Below, piece after piece: positions 7,817-15,657 of a stretch of DNA of 16,154 nucleotides. The translations under genes and the position numbers were made by a program. The notes under the pieces are model-generated. The model was given only the letters and a program-made list of their open reading frames with translations, had not been told where the DNA came from and searched no databases. Source of the DNA: Bacteroidales bacterium (GTDB taxonomy: Bacteria > Bacteroidota > Bacteroidia > Bacteroidales > UBA7960); the NCBI GenBank assembly GCA_007131895.1, contig SLPR01000096.1:1-16154 (forward strand), given 5' to 3'. Numbering within the stretch: position 1 is the first letter of the stretch; every line of letters begins with the position of its first letter.

Positions 7817-10075
7817 ATGAAGACGCTCCGGAAATTATTTGCCACCTTGTCATTGATAATTATTATTTCCCCTTTTATATTTATGAGTTGCGCCGGTTCG
7901 GGATCTATGGAAGAAAAGGAAAAGAAAGTAGAAGAATTACTTTCTCAAATGACACTGGAGGAAAAAGTAGGTCAGCTGATGCAAAAAAATGCAGATCATC
8001 CGCAGTTGGGTGAACTCATCTCCAGGGGATTGCTGGGGTCAATCCTCAATGAACCAGATCCTGAGAGATTGCATGAATGGCAAAAACTCGCCGTTGAGAA
8101 AAGCCGTCTGGGTATACCCTTATTAATTGGTCGGGATGTGATTCACGGCTTTAAAACGATTTTTCCCATCCCTTTGGGTCAGGCAGCCAGCTGGAATCCT
8201 GATCTGGTGGAGAAGGGAGCACGAATAGCTGCTACCGAGGCAGCTTCCATGGGTGTAAACTGGAGTTTTGCCCCCATGGTAGATGTAACACGCGATCCCC
8301 GCTGGGGACGCATTGCAGAGAGTTTTGGTGAAGATCATTTGCTGAATGGTTTGTTTGGATCCGCTGTGGTACGGGGTTTTCAAGGTGGTGACCTTGCTGA
8401 CCCCACCACCATCGCGGCTTGTGTAAAACACTTTGCCGCCTATGGCTGGGCCGAAGGCGGACGCGACTACAACACCGCCAATATTCCCGAAAACGAACTT
8501 TTTGATGTAATCCTTCCTCCCTTTAAAATGTGCATAGAAGCAGGAGCTGCCTCCATCATGACAGCTTTTAACGATATCAATGGCATTCCTGCAACCGGCC
8601 ATGTCCCCCTTATGCGTGATCTTTTACGCAACGAGTGGGGGTTTGAGGGGGTAGTGCTCAGCGACTGGGAGTCTTTGATTCAAATGGTGATTCATGGCTA
8701 TACCCCCACCGATAAGGAGGCCGCGTATAAAGCCATGCAAGCCACCATGGATATGGAAATGGCCAGCACAGCGTATGAGAATTATTTGCAGGAACTCGTT
8801 AAAGACGGACGGATCAATGAAAAACAAATTGATGACGCCGTTAGAAGAATCCTTACCATGAAATACGACCTGGGGTTGTTTGACAATCCTTATCCTTATC
8901 TTGCAGAATTTCCTGAATTGCTCGATCCTTCTCACCTGGAAGCTGCAAAACAAATGGCCATCGAAAGTACTGTGCTGCTGAAGAACAATGGTGCACTTCC
9001 CCTTTCTGCAGATGTACAACGCATTGCCGTTATCGGACCTCTTGCAGATGCCCCTCATGATCAAATGGGTACATGGGTGTTTGACGGAGACAAGGAGCAC
9101 ACTGTAACCCCTTTGCAATCGCTTCGTGAAATGGCTGCTGAAACCGGCAAAGAAATATTTTACCACAGGGCATTGCCCCTGAGCCGATCACAGGAAATAA
9201 CCAACCCCGGGGCCATCTTGAGCGATGTAAGAAGAGCAGATGTGGTTTTGTTGTTCCTGGGCGAGGAATCCATCCTGTCTGGCGAGGCCCACAGTCTTGC
9301 CAATATTGATTTGCAGGGTGCACAGGAAGAACTGGTGCAGCTGGTGGCAGGGCAGGGAATACCGGTGGTTGCTGTAATCATGGCAGGTCGGCCGGTTACC
9401 TTTGAAAAGATTGAGCCCTTGATGGATGCAGTATTGTATGCCTGGCACCCCGGCACCATGGGAGGGCCGGCAATAACGGACCTGATTTTCGGGAAAGTTT
9501 CTCCCTCAGGTAAACTGCCGGTAACATTCCCGCGTCATGTGGGGCAGATTCCCATCTATTACAACCATAAAAATACCGGGAAACCTGCAACTTATGACAC
9601 ATGGATGCACATTGACGATATTCCCGAGGAAGCTGTTCAATATTCATTGGGCAATACCTCTCATTATTTGGATTATGGTTTTGAACCGATGTATCCTTTT
9701 GGTTACGGACTTTCCTATTCCACCTTTGAATTGAGAAATCTTGCACTTGAAAAACAGCAGATTCAGGCCGGAGAGGTTCTTGAAATTACTGTAACACTGG
9801 AAAACAGAGGTGACGTGGAAGCTGCTGAAGTGGTGCAATTGTATACCCGGCAGCTTTTCGGCAGCAGAGTCCGCCCGGTAAAGGAACTCAGAGATTTCCA
9901 AAAAGTGAAACTAACTCCCGGGCAACAGAAGAAAATCACTTTTAAGCTCAATACCCGCGACTTAGGATTTCATAATCCCGACATGGAGTATGTTGTTGAA
10001 TCGGGAGAATACCATCTGTGGGTAGGAACAGACTCCCGTTCAGGGCTTAAAACGGCTTTTGAAATAAAACACTAA
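7817..10075 (+). CDS. bglX: GH3 beta-glucosidase, BglX-like lipoprotein
   Basis: From the ATG at 7817 the protein has 752 residues and a clean lipoprotein signal ending FMSC (Cys25). The frame is open upstream to a GTG at 7757, but that start would put 20 extra residues before the signal, so it was rejected; the bases before 7817 are A-rich with AGGA. The GH3 N-terminal barrel contains GRDVIHGF, DPRWGRIAESFGED, the substrate-binding KHF (204-206) and the nucleophile in VLSDW (Asp283). The second alpha/beta domain carries SGEAHS, whose Glu490 aligns by eye with the BglX acid/base motif. A fibronectin-III-like domain (about 635-735) ends the chain. It should release glucose from the non-reducing end of beta-gluco-oligosaccharides. 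Cys25 is followed by AGSGS without acidic residues, so periplasmic placement is more likely than surface display (inference). Confidence 0.93.
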   Translation: MKTLRKLFATLSLIIIISPFIFMSCAGSGSMEEKEKKVEELLSQMTLEEKVGQLMQKNADHPQLGELISRGLLGSILNEPDPERLHEWQKLAVEKSRLGIPLLIGRDVIHGFKTIFPIPLGQAASWNPDLVEKGARIAATEAASMGVNWSFAPMVDVTRDPRWGRIAESFGEDHLLNGLFGSAVVRGFQGGDLADPTTIAACVKHFAAYGWAEGGRDYNTANIPENELFDVILPPFKMCIEAGAASIMTAFNDINGIPATGHVPLMRDLLRNEWGFEGVVLSDWESLIQMVIHGYTPTDKEAAYKAMQATMDMEMASTAYENYLQELVKDGRINEKQIDDAVRRILTMKYDLGLFDNPYPYLAEFPELLDPSHLEAAKQMAIESTVLLKNNGALPLSADVQRIAVIGPLADAPHDQMGTWVFDGDKEHTVTPLQSLREMAAETGKEIFYHRALPLSRSQEITNPGAILSDVRRADVVLLFLGEESILSGEAHSLANIDLQGAQEELVQLVAGQGIPVVAVIMAGRPVTFEKIEPLMDAVLYAWHPGTMGGPAITDLIFGKVSPSGKLPVTFPRHVGQIPIYYNHKNTGKPATYDTWMHIDDIPEEAVQYSLGNTSHYLDYGFEPMYPFGYGLSYSTFELRNLALEKQQIQAGEVLEITVTLENRGDVEAAEVVQLYTRQLFGSRVRPVKELRDFQKVKLTPGQQKKITFKLNTRDLGFHNPDMEYVVESGEYHLWVGTDSRSGLKTAFEIKH

Positions 10076-10114
10076 CACCATATCAAAGTATAAACTTCAG
10101 AACCAACAAATCCA

Positions 10115-11683
10115 ATGACCCAAAAAACGTACACCATATTTATATCGCTTATTGTGGCTTTAGGAGGCTTCCTCCTGGGTTTTGACAGTGCGGTTATTTC
10201 GGGTGCTGTTCCATTTTACCGCGAGACATTCGGGTTAGATTCCGGCTCCATGCTGATAGGGTTTTCGGTTAGTTCACTCATTTTGGGTGCTATCATGGGC
10301 AACATCATTGCAGGGAGACTGGCGGACCGTTTCGGACGCAAAAAGATGCTGATGTTTACAGCTGTATTGTTTACCGTAAGCGCCATTACGTCTGCCCTTG
10401 CCGGCGACATCGCTGTTTTCCTTACCGCCCGTATCATCGGAGGAGTGGGGGTAGGGATAGCCATTCTTGTGGCTCCCATGTATATCGCGGAAATTGCACC
10501 GCGAAAACTCAGGGGTACCCTGGTTACCTTTAATCAGTTGAATATTGTACTGGGGATCTCTATCGCTTATTTTTCCAACTACTATTTCCAGCAAACCATT
10601 GCCGATCCTGATATGAAATGGCGAATTATGCTGGGTGTGGAAGCCGTACCTGCTTTGTTATATTTTTTGTTGTTGCTTCTGGTTCCCCGCAGTCCCCGCT
10701 GGCTGATGCAAAAAGGAAATAAAGATGAGGCGCTGGGTGTGCTGGTTAAAGTGCACGGACAGGCCCAGTCACTTATTGAATTCCGGGAAATCGAGAAAAG
10801 CCTCAGAGAAGAGGTCAATAAAGACAAAGCGCGTTGGTCAGATGTTTTTTCTTCACGCATGAAAACGGTGTTGATCATTGGTTTTGGCATAGCGTTTTTC
10901 CAGCAAATTACCGGTATCAATGCCATTTTCTATTATGCCCCCATGATTTTTGAAATGGCAGGAGGTGGAAAAGATGCCGCCTTCCTGCAGGCTGCCATTC
11001 TGGGAGTCACCAATGTGGTAATGACCGTGGTGGCTATGTTTCTCATTGATAGCCTTGGACGTAAACCCCTGCTGTACATTGGTGCTACGGGAATTTGTAT
11101 TTCCCTTGCCATTGTAGGATTCTCTTTCCACAATGCCAAATACAATATTGATGAAGCTTCTATGAAGGCGCTTACGGAAGAGGTCGTAGAGATGAGTCCC
11201 CTGCAAGTGCACCTGGATAATATTGCCGGGCTGGAGGATCTCAAGGGTCAGGTATTCGTCAATGAAGTGGCCTTTTTCGAACAGGTAAAAGAAAAAGTAG
11301 GGCAGGATACCTATAACAGTTTTAAAGAGATCATACTTAAGCACAGCATTACCATCAATGGTATATGGATACTAATCGGCCTGCTCATGTTTGTTGCTTC
11401 ATTTGCCATCAGTATGGGGCCGGTGATGTGGACGCTGCTCTCTGAAATATTTCCCAATAAACTCAGGGGCCTGGCCATTTCTATTATGGGATTCTGGAAC
11501 TCTATTGTGAGCTTTTCAGTGGCTACCGTTTTTCCCGCACAACTCGAATACATGGGTTCAGGTAATACATACCTGATTTATTCATTTTTCGGTTTGCTTA
11601 CACTTATTTTCGTTTGGCGGTTTGTGCCCGAAACAAAGGGTAAATCGCTGGAAGAACTGGAAGAAAAGCTGATACTAAAATAA
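10115..11683 (+). CDS. Sugar-porter family MFS transporter with extended TM9-TM10 loop
   Basis: This 522-residue inner-membrane permease has 12 predicted transmembrane segments. Sugar-porter signatures are all present: GRLADRFGRKK after TM2 (67-77), PRSPRWL at the end of TM6 (191-197), QQITGINAIFYY in TM7 (263-274), DSLGRKPLL between TM8 and TM9, and the terminal PETKGKSLEELE (505-516). The TM7 motif matches the hexose-contacting segment of XylE and GLUT proteins, so glucose or a close sugar is the likely substrate, probably with proton symport. It starts 39 bases after the GH3 gene, which makes uptake of GH3-released glucose the natural role. An acidic, helix-prone insertion of about 75 residues (about 338-412) lies between TM9 and TM10, predicted to face the periplasm; many sugar porters have only a short turn there. 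Confidence 0.9.
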   Translation: MTQKTYTIFISLIVALGGFLLGFDSAVISGAVPFYRETFGLDSGSMLIGFSVSSLILGAIMGNIIAGRLADRFGRKKMLMFTAVLFTVSAITSALAGDIAVFLTARIIGGVGVGIAILVAPMYIAEIAPRKLRGTLVTFNQLNIVLGISIAYFSNYYFQQTIADPDMKWRIMLGVEAVPALLYFLLLLLVPRSPRWLMQKGNKDEALGVLVKVHGQAQSLIEFREIEKSLREEVNKDKARWSDVFSSRMKTVLIIGFGIAFFQQITGINAIFYYAPMIFEMAGGGKDAAFLQAAILGVTNVVMTVVAMFLIDSLGRKPLLYIGATGICISLAIVGFSFHNAKYNIDEASMKALTEEVVEMSPLQVHLDNIAGLEDLKGQVFVNEVAFFEQVKEKVGQDTYNSFKEIILKHSITINGIWILIGLLMFVASFAISMGPVMWTLLSEIFPNKLRGLAISIMGFWNSIVSFSVATVFPAQLEYMGSGNTYLIYSFFGLLTLIFVWRFVPETKGKSLEELEEKLILK

Positions 11684-11763
11684 TTTTCGAACTTCACCTA
11701 TTAATGGTTTAAGAAGCCAGGGCAGCATAATTGTAAATCCCCCGGTTCAAAAAAACAAGAATT

Positions 11764-13083
11764 ATGAAAAAAATAAATATATTCATTTTTATTGCAGCCT
11801 TGCTTTTTATGGCGTGTAATACAGAGAATCAATCCGGAAATGAAAATATGACAAAAGAACCCTCTATAGTAGAAATGCGAAACGTTGACGGGCGATACAG
11901 ATTGTTTGTAAATGGAGAGGAATTCTATGTGAAAGGGGCCGGCTGCCAATACGGCGAATGCTATCAAATAGCAAATCACGGTGGTAATTCATTTCGTACG
12001 TGGAGTACAGGTACCGACACGCAATCAGGGCTTGAAGCTCTTGATATAGCCTGGGAAAACGGTCTCATGGTGATGATGGGTCTGGATGTGGCAAAGGAAC
12101 GTCATGGCTTTGATTATGATGATGAAGTGGCCGTGGCAGCACAACTGGAAAGATTACGCGAGGAGGTTATAGAGTTAAAGGACCATCCGGCACTTCTTGG
12201 CTGGGGAATCGGTAATGAGCTCAATCTAAGGTATACCAATAAACGCGTATGGGATGCAGTGAATGATATTGCCCGAATGATCAAAGAAGTGGATGGAAAT
12301 CATGTTGTAACCACCATGCTGGCCGGGATTGGCCGTGATGAGGTGGAATACATTGCTGAGAACTGTCCTGATATCGACTTTCTCTCCATTCAACTGTACG
12401 GAAGCCTCATCGACCTGGAGCAAAGACTCAAAAATGCAGGTTACGAAGGCCCCTACCTTGTTACGGAGTGGGGACCGACAGGTCACTGGGAAATGCCCGA
12501 AACAAAATGGGGTTCCCCTATTGAACAAACATCCAGCGAAAAAGCAGAAGCTATCAAGTTGCGTTACCAGGAGGTTTTATTGGCTGACGATACCCTTTGC
12601 ATGGGGTCATATGTTTTTCTCTGGGGTCAGAAGCAGGAACGCACTCCCACCTGGTACGGGCTTTTTACTGAGAAAGGTGAAAAAACCGAACCGATCAACA
12701 TAATGGAGTACCTGTGGACCGGAAACTGGCCTGACCACATGGCCCCGGGAATGAGAGATATTACCATCGTCGGTAAAGGGGGCCGTTTTGATGATGTTGT
12801 GCTGGAAGCCGGAGGGCATTACACCGCAGCGCTTAAAGTTGAACATGCCAATAATGGCAGCCTTAGCGTTAGAGCGGAAATTATGCCTGAACCCAAAGAA
12901 CTCAGTGAAGGAGGTGATTTTGAACCTCGTCCCGTGACCATTGAAGGACTGATTTTGTCTGCCAGTACATCAGAGGTTACATTCAAGGCTCCCGCAAAAA
13001 AAGGGGCTTACCGAATCCTGGTGTACGTTACGGATGAGCATAACCACGCAGGAACTGCCAATATCCCTTTCTGGGTGAATTAA
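11764..13083 (+). CDS. Clan GH-A glycosidase lipoprotein, GH158-like (probable endo-beta-1,3-glucanase)
   Basis: This 439-residue lipoprotein has a signal ending FMAC (Cys18). An (alpha/beta)8 barrel (about 35-325) resembles GH2/GH158 barrels: GNSFRTWSTG, then LLGWGIGNELN with probable acid/base Glu152, and YLVTEWGPTG with probable nucleophile Glu235, then SYVFLWGQK. A C-terminal Ig-like domain (about 330-439) follows. The Glu152-Glu235 spacing is 83 residues, the same as I recall for the Bacteroides uniformis GH158 beta-1,3-glucanase (Glu137/Glu220), which also has a barrel plus Ig-like domain and sits in a beta-1,3-glucan PUL with GH16 and GH3. That comparison is from memory. The glycosidase call is firm; the GH158 label is likely but not proven, and a generic GH2-barrel annotation is the main alternative. 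It is the last gene before the PUL terminator. NTEN after the cysteine does not settle surface versus periplasm. Confidence 0.82.
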   Translation: MKKINIFIFIAALLFMACNTENQSGNENMTKEPSIVEMRNVDGRYRLFVNGEEFYVKGAGCQYGECYQIANHGGNSFRTWSTGTDTQSGLEALDIAWENGLMVMMGLDVAKERHGFDYDDEVAVAAQLERLREEVIELKDHPALLGWGIGNELNLRYTNKRVWDAVNDIARMIKEVDGNHVVTTMLAGIGRDEVEYIAENCPDIDFLSIQLYGSLIDLEQRLKNAGYEGPYLVTEWGPTGHWEMPETKWGSPIEQTSSEKAEAIKLRYQEVLLADDTLCMGSYVFLWGQKQERTPTWYGLFTEKGEKTEPINIMEYLWTGNWPDHMAPGMRDITIVGKGGRFDDVVLEAGGHYTAALKVEHANNGSLSVRAEIMPEPKELSEGGDFEPRPVTIEGLILSASTSEVTFKAPAKKGAYRILVYVTDEHNHAGTANIPFWVN

Positions 13084-13199
13084 TATATACCGTTATTCTG
13101 AAAAGCAAATAATTAAATAAACAGACAAGTTGTTATAGATTAAGTAGTTTGGTTTTTTGTTACTCTTCATTTTTATAGTGTTGTTTTAGTGGTGAGTTG

Positions 13200-13256
13200 C
13201 CGGCCTGAAGTTGGGAAATGCATTTCAATAATGCACTCCATCAGGCCGGTTTTTTT
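13200..13256 (+). terminator. Strong rho-independent terminator of the PUL
   Basis: CCGGCCTGA (13200-13208) pairs exactly with TCAGGCCGG (13241-13249) and is followed at once by seven T (13250-13256). The loop holds a nested hairpin, TGCATT with AATGCA. It lies 117 bases after the last PUL gene. No A-run precedes it, so it works on the + strand only. Apart from this, 13084-13303 holds A/T-rich sequence with nothing recognisable. Confidence 0.9.
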
Positions 13257-13303
13257 GTTGCCATTCGTGTGAGATGAAGCAGTATTGTTGACTGCAGTTC
13301 AAG

Positions 13304-14029
13304 CTACACCCATATTCCCATCCTGTTGCCCAATGGGTCTTCAGGATATTGTCCTGAGATGTTTTTCAGTTTATCGCCGCGGTGGCGGTTGAACACGGCC
13401 AGGCAGACAGCATCAACCATATCATCAGCTGCCGCATTACCCTTCAAAGAAGGGTCTGACAACATATTGCTGAAAAGGGTTGCGGAGGCAGGGTAGTAAA
13501 CCTGTAAGATGCCCAGCCGTTCCTTTATCCCTTCCCTGGTCTTTTTCGAAAATTGTAAGGGAATCTTTCTGTTGAGTTGTTGAAAAGATAGTTCAGGATG
13601 TGCCTCAAGCATCTTATCTCTCCATAAGGGGTTAAGGTGCAGAAAAGCGTTGACTTCTCTTATCTTGGGTGTAATATTCCAGCTTTGCTTGCTCAGTTTT
13701 TTTCCCAGTATCCTGAAATTGGTCTCACTGGCCAGTTGATAACTTTTTTCATGCAAAGCCTCCATGCAGGGAGGGTTGAAGATGGAAGAGTGCTTTTTGC
13801 CCAAAAGTTTTCTTGCGGCCACATCGCAGGGCCGGCTACCGGCAAACTTTTGCCCTGAGCTCAGCAGCCCAACCGGCATATCCACCAGTACACGTTCATT
13901 CCCGGAAAGAAAAGCTGTTAGCTCCGTGAGATGGTGAACCAGAATAAATTGATGGAGGTCATCATAGAGCAAAACCAGCAACCAACCTTTTTTACAGGCA
14001 TCGATACCCGCAAATCTGTAATTAACCAT
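13304..14029 (-). CDS. DUF429 family protein (predicted RNase H-like nuclease)
   Basis: This 241-residue soluble protein matches the DUF429 family along its whole length: AGIDACKKGW (7-16), VDMPVGL (49-55), SRPCDVAARKLLG (65-77), SSIFNPP (81-87), EAHPELSF (142-149), KKTREGIKERL (162-172) and ADDMVDAVCLA (201-211). The family is predicted to adopt an RNase H-like fold; the acidic residues D10, D50, E142 and D202/D203 or D206 could form the metal site. Its physiological role is not established. It has no signal peptide, is transcribed away from the next gene, and has no apparent link to the PUL. The start at 14029 gives the expected N-terminus one strand before GID. No good terminator follows it. 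Confidence 0.85.
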   Translation of the reverse strand: MVNYRFAGIDACKKGWLLVLLYDDLHQFILVHHLTELTAFLSGNERVLVDMPVGLLSSGQKFAGSRPCDVAARKLLGKKHSSIFNPPCMEALHEKSYQLASETNFRILGKKLSKQSWNITPKIREVNAFLHLNPLWRDKMLEAHPELSFQQLNRKIPLQFSKKTREGIKERLGILQVYYPASATLFSNMLSDPSLKGNAAADDMVDAVCLAVFNRHRGDKLKNISGQYPEDPLGNRMGIWV

Positions 14030-14070
14030 GCGAAAAACGTAAAATTATTATGCTTAAACGGATTTATATG

Positions 14071-14078
14071 TATCTTTA
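14071..14078 (+). promoter_or_regulatory. Putative Bacteroidota -7 element
   Basis: TATCTTTA matches seven of eight positions of the Bacteroidota -7 consensus TAnnTTTG and lies 31 bases before the lipoprotein start at 14110, in the 80-base divergent gap. No clear TTG-type -33 element was found at the usual spacing, so the call is tentative. Confidence 0.3.
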
Positions 14079-14109
14079 TAGAAGTTAAAACTAATCAACA
14101 CACGGAATT

Positions 14110-14652
14110 ATGAAAAAGTTTAAAATCCTTACCGCAGTAGTCCTGAGTGGCTTTCTGTTATTACAGGCATGTGATGATGACCTGTTTGATGTTACCGAAA
14201 CTTTTAGTTTTGAACAAGAGTTCGTTGTCCTTTCAGAAGATAGCTCCATTGATCTGTCTTCTTTGTTCAACCTTTCACAGGAGAATGATTTGATTAACAA
14301 GTATGGCTCAAAGATAAAAAGAATTGAAGTACAGGGGGTCAAATACTGGCTCACGAGCTTCAACGGAACCGAAGATCAGATGTTGAATACACTGCAGTTG
14401 CAGGTAGCCAACCCTGATGGCTCTGATGCCAGAACCATGGTGCAGCTTGAAAACATTGCCTTGCATCAGGTTATTAATAATCCTGTTAATCTGCCTATTG
14501 ATACCGAGGGTGTCAGCAAACTGGAAGATCTTGTGAAGGTGCAGCCGCACACTCTGATGTATTTTCTTGATGCCGGCATCAATGAAACACCTGCGGATTT
14601 CACGATTGTTTTCGAAGTTACTGCGAAAATGACCGCTAACCCGCTCAACTAA
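14110..14652 (+). CDS. Small lipoprotein of unknown function
   Basis: I do not recognise this 180-residue protein. The signal peptide ends LQAC (Cys21) and is followed by DDDLF, the acidic context of surface-exposed Bacteroidota lipoproteins. The mature part alternates charged and hydrophobic residues in short beta-type stretches (FSFEQEFVVL, IKRIEVQGVKYWLTSF, DFTIVFEVTAKM), suggesting a small beta-sandwich. No cysteines other than the lipidated one, no catalytic motif and no repeats are visible. It is a stand-alone gene, divergent from the DUF429 gene and convergent with the nuclease gene. The start is set by the signal peptide. Confidence 0.8.
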   Translation: MKKFKILTAVVLSGFLLLQACDDDLFDVTETFSFEQEFVVLSEDSSIDLSSLFNLSQENDLINKYGSKIKRIEVQGVKYWLTSFNGTEDQMLNTLQLQVANPDGSDARTMVQLENIALHQVINNPVNLPIDTEGVSKLEDLVKVQPHTLMYFLDAGINETPADFTIVFEVTAKMTANPLN

Positions 14653-14673
14653 AAACACCATTGATTTGAGCAG

Positions 14674-14737
14674 TTCGGAAGGCTCACAGCAACACCTGTC
14701 TCAATCAGAGTTATACGCTTCGGCAAGCTCAGCGACC
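14674..14737. repeat. Two degenerate copies of a short TTCGG-AGCTCA repeat
   Basis: TTCGGAAGGCTCACAGCAAC (14674-14693) and TTCGGCAAGCTCAGCGACC (14719-14737) align with two substitutions in the first 13 bases and a 2-base gap later. Both sit in the 88-base space between two convergent genes. Sequences of the form TTCGGCAAGCTCAG resemble short dispersed intergenic repeats I have seen in Bacteroidota genomes, but the copy number in this genome is unknown. Confidence 0.4.
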
Positions 14738-14740
14738 GGA

Positions 14741-15586
14741 TTATTTCCGGCGTTCCAGCAAGTCATCAATTTCCTGAATGATCTTTTTCTTTTTACCCGG
14801 CTGTAACCCCATTTCATTGAGCAGGTATTGCTTTTCCTTTAACTGACTGCACAAAACCACTTTTTTGTCAAGCAGATAGGTTTTCTGTTTTGCGTTGAGA
14901 CCGGTAAGAACAGTAATCGGGAAAACGCCGGTGCTTTCTATCATATCTTTCAGGCTCTTGTTTTTGGGGACACCCCAGCTGAGCATATGCAATCCTGCGC
15001 ATCTGCCAAATTGCAGGGCGTCATCGGTAAATCGTGTGTTGGTGACAATCCAGCCATGAAAACGTGTTTCTCTGTACTCAGGCAGCTTCTCACGAAATGA
15101 AATGATATCCTCCACCCGCGATTTTATATACAATGGTACCTTTACATTGGCATATTTCCCCTGGCTGTTATAGTATTTGCATTCCACCAGGTACTGGGTA
15201 TTGTTGTGGGTAGCCACTACATCCACTTCATGGGTAACACAGCGTCCCTGCATGATTTCTCCAACCTGTATGTCGAACCCCTGGTGAGCCAGCACCTGTG
15301 CCACAAATTCCTCAAAGGGATATCCTGACGGGCCCAGTTCCATTATCGCTTTTTTCAAACTGTAACGGGCAGCATGGGTGCTTTTGCGTTTGCGAAGCAT
15401 GCTGAACGCCTTCCTGTAAATCTCACTGGTTTGCATGCCCGGTTGCAATTGGGGCAAAATCTCCGCAACTATTTCTTCCACAATGTCATCGGGTGTGCCG
15501 GATCTGCGCAGCGAATTGCGCAATTTCTCCGGATCAAAAGGTTCCTTCTCTCCTGAGGCCTTTTCTACTAATGGCTGTTTGTTCAT
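14741..15586 (-). CDS. ATP-cone domain fused to a PD-(D/E)xK (Mrr-like) nuclease
   Basis: From the ATG at 15586 the protein has 281 residues; the frame opens 28 codons earlier, but that extension looks like leader sequence, and MNKQPLVEKASGEKEPFD is the usual ATP-cone beginning. Residues about 4-83 are an ATP-cone (FDPEKLRNSLRRSG, TSEIYRKAFSML, HAARYSLKKAI), a nucleotide-sensing module best known from ribonucleotide reductase and NrdR. Residues about 88-205 are a restriction-endonuclease-like fold: YPFEEFVAQVL (E92/E93), then EVDVVA with Asp122 and VECKYY with Glu135 and Lys137, the PD-(D/E)xK core. A basic, Lys-rich tail follows (about 230-281). Nucleotide-gated DNA cleavage is inferred; no methylase or partner gene is nearby, so a standard restriction system is not supported. 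Confidence 0.82.
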   Translation of the reverse strand: MNKQPLVEKASGEKEPFDPEKLRNSLRRSGTPDDIVEEIVAEILPQLQPGMQTSEIYRKAFSMLRKRKSTHAARYSLKKAIMELGPSGYPFEEFVAQVLAHQGFDIQVGEIMQGRCVTHEVDVVATHNNTQYLVECKYYNSQGKYANVKVPLYIKSRVEDIISFREKLPEYRETRFHGWIVTNTRFTDDALQFGRCAGLHMLSWGVPKNKSLKDMIESTGVFPITVLTGLNAKQKTYLLDKKVVLCSQLKEKQYLLNEMGLQPGKKKKIIQEIDDLLERRK

Positions 15587-15604
15587 AATAAGGTGTTTTG
15601 GGGA

Positions 15605-15612
15605 TAAAGATA
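15605..15612 (-). promoter_or_regulatory. Putative Bacteroidota -7 element for the nuclease gene
   Basis: On the - strand this reads TATCTTTA, seven of eight positions of TAnnTTTG and the same octamer as at 14071-14078. It lies 18 bases before the chosen start at 15586, which supports that start over the upstream one at 15670. No convincing -33 element was identified. Confidence 0.3.
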
Positions 15613-15657
15613 GGGATGTTTTTGAAAAAGGCATCGGATAATGAAACCTGTTTATGC

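Noticed and set aside
13279..13295. GCAGT/ACTGC hairpin as a terminator of the DUF429 gene
   Set aside because: The stem is only five pairs and no T-run follows on the - strand.
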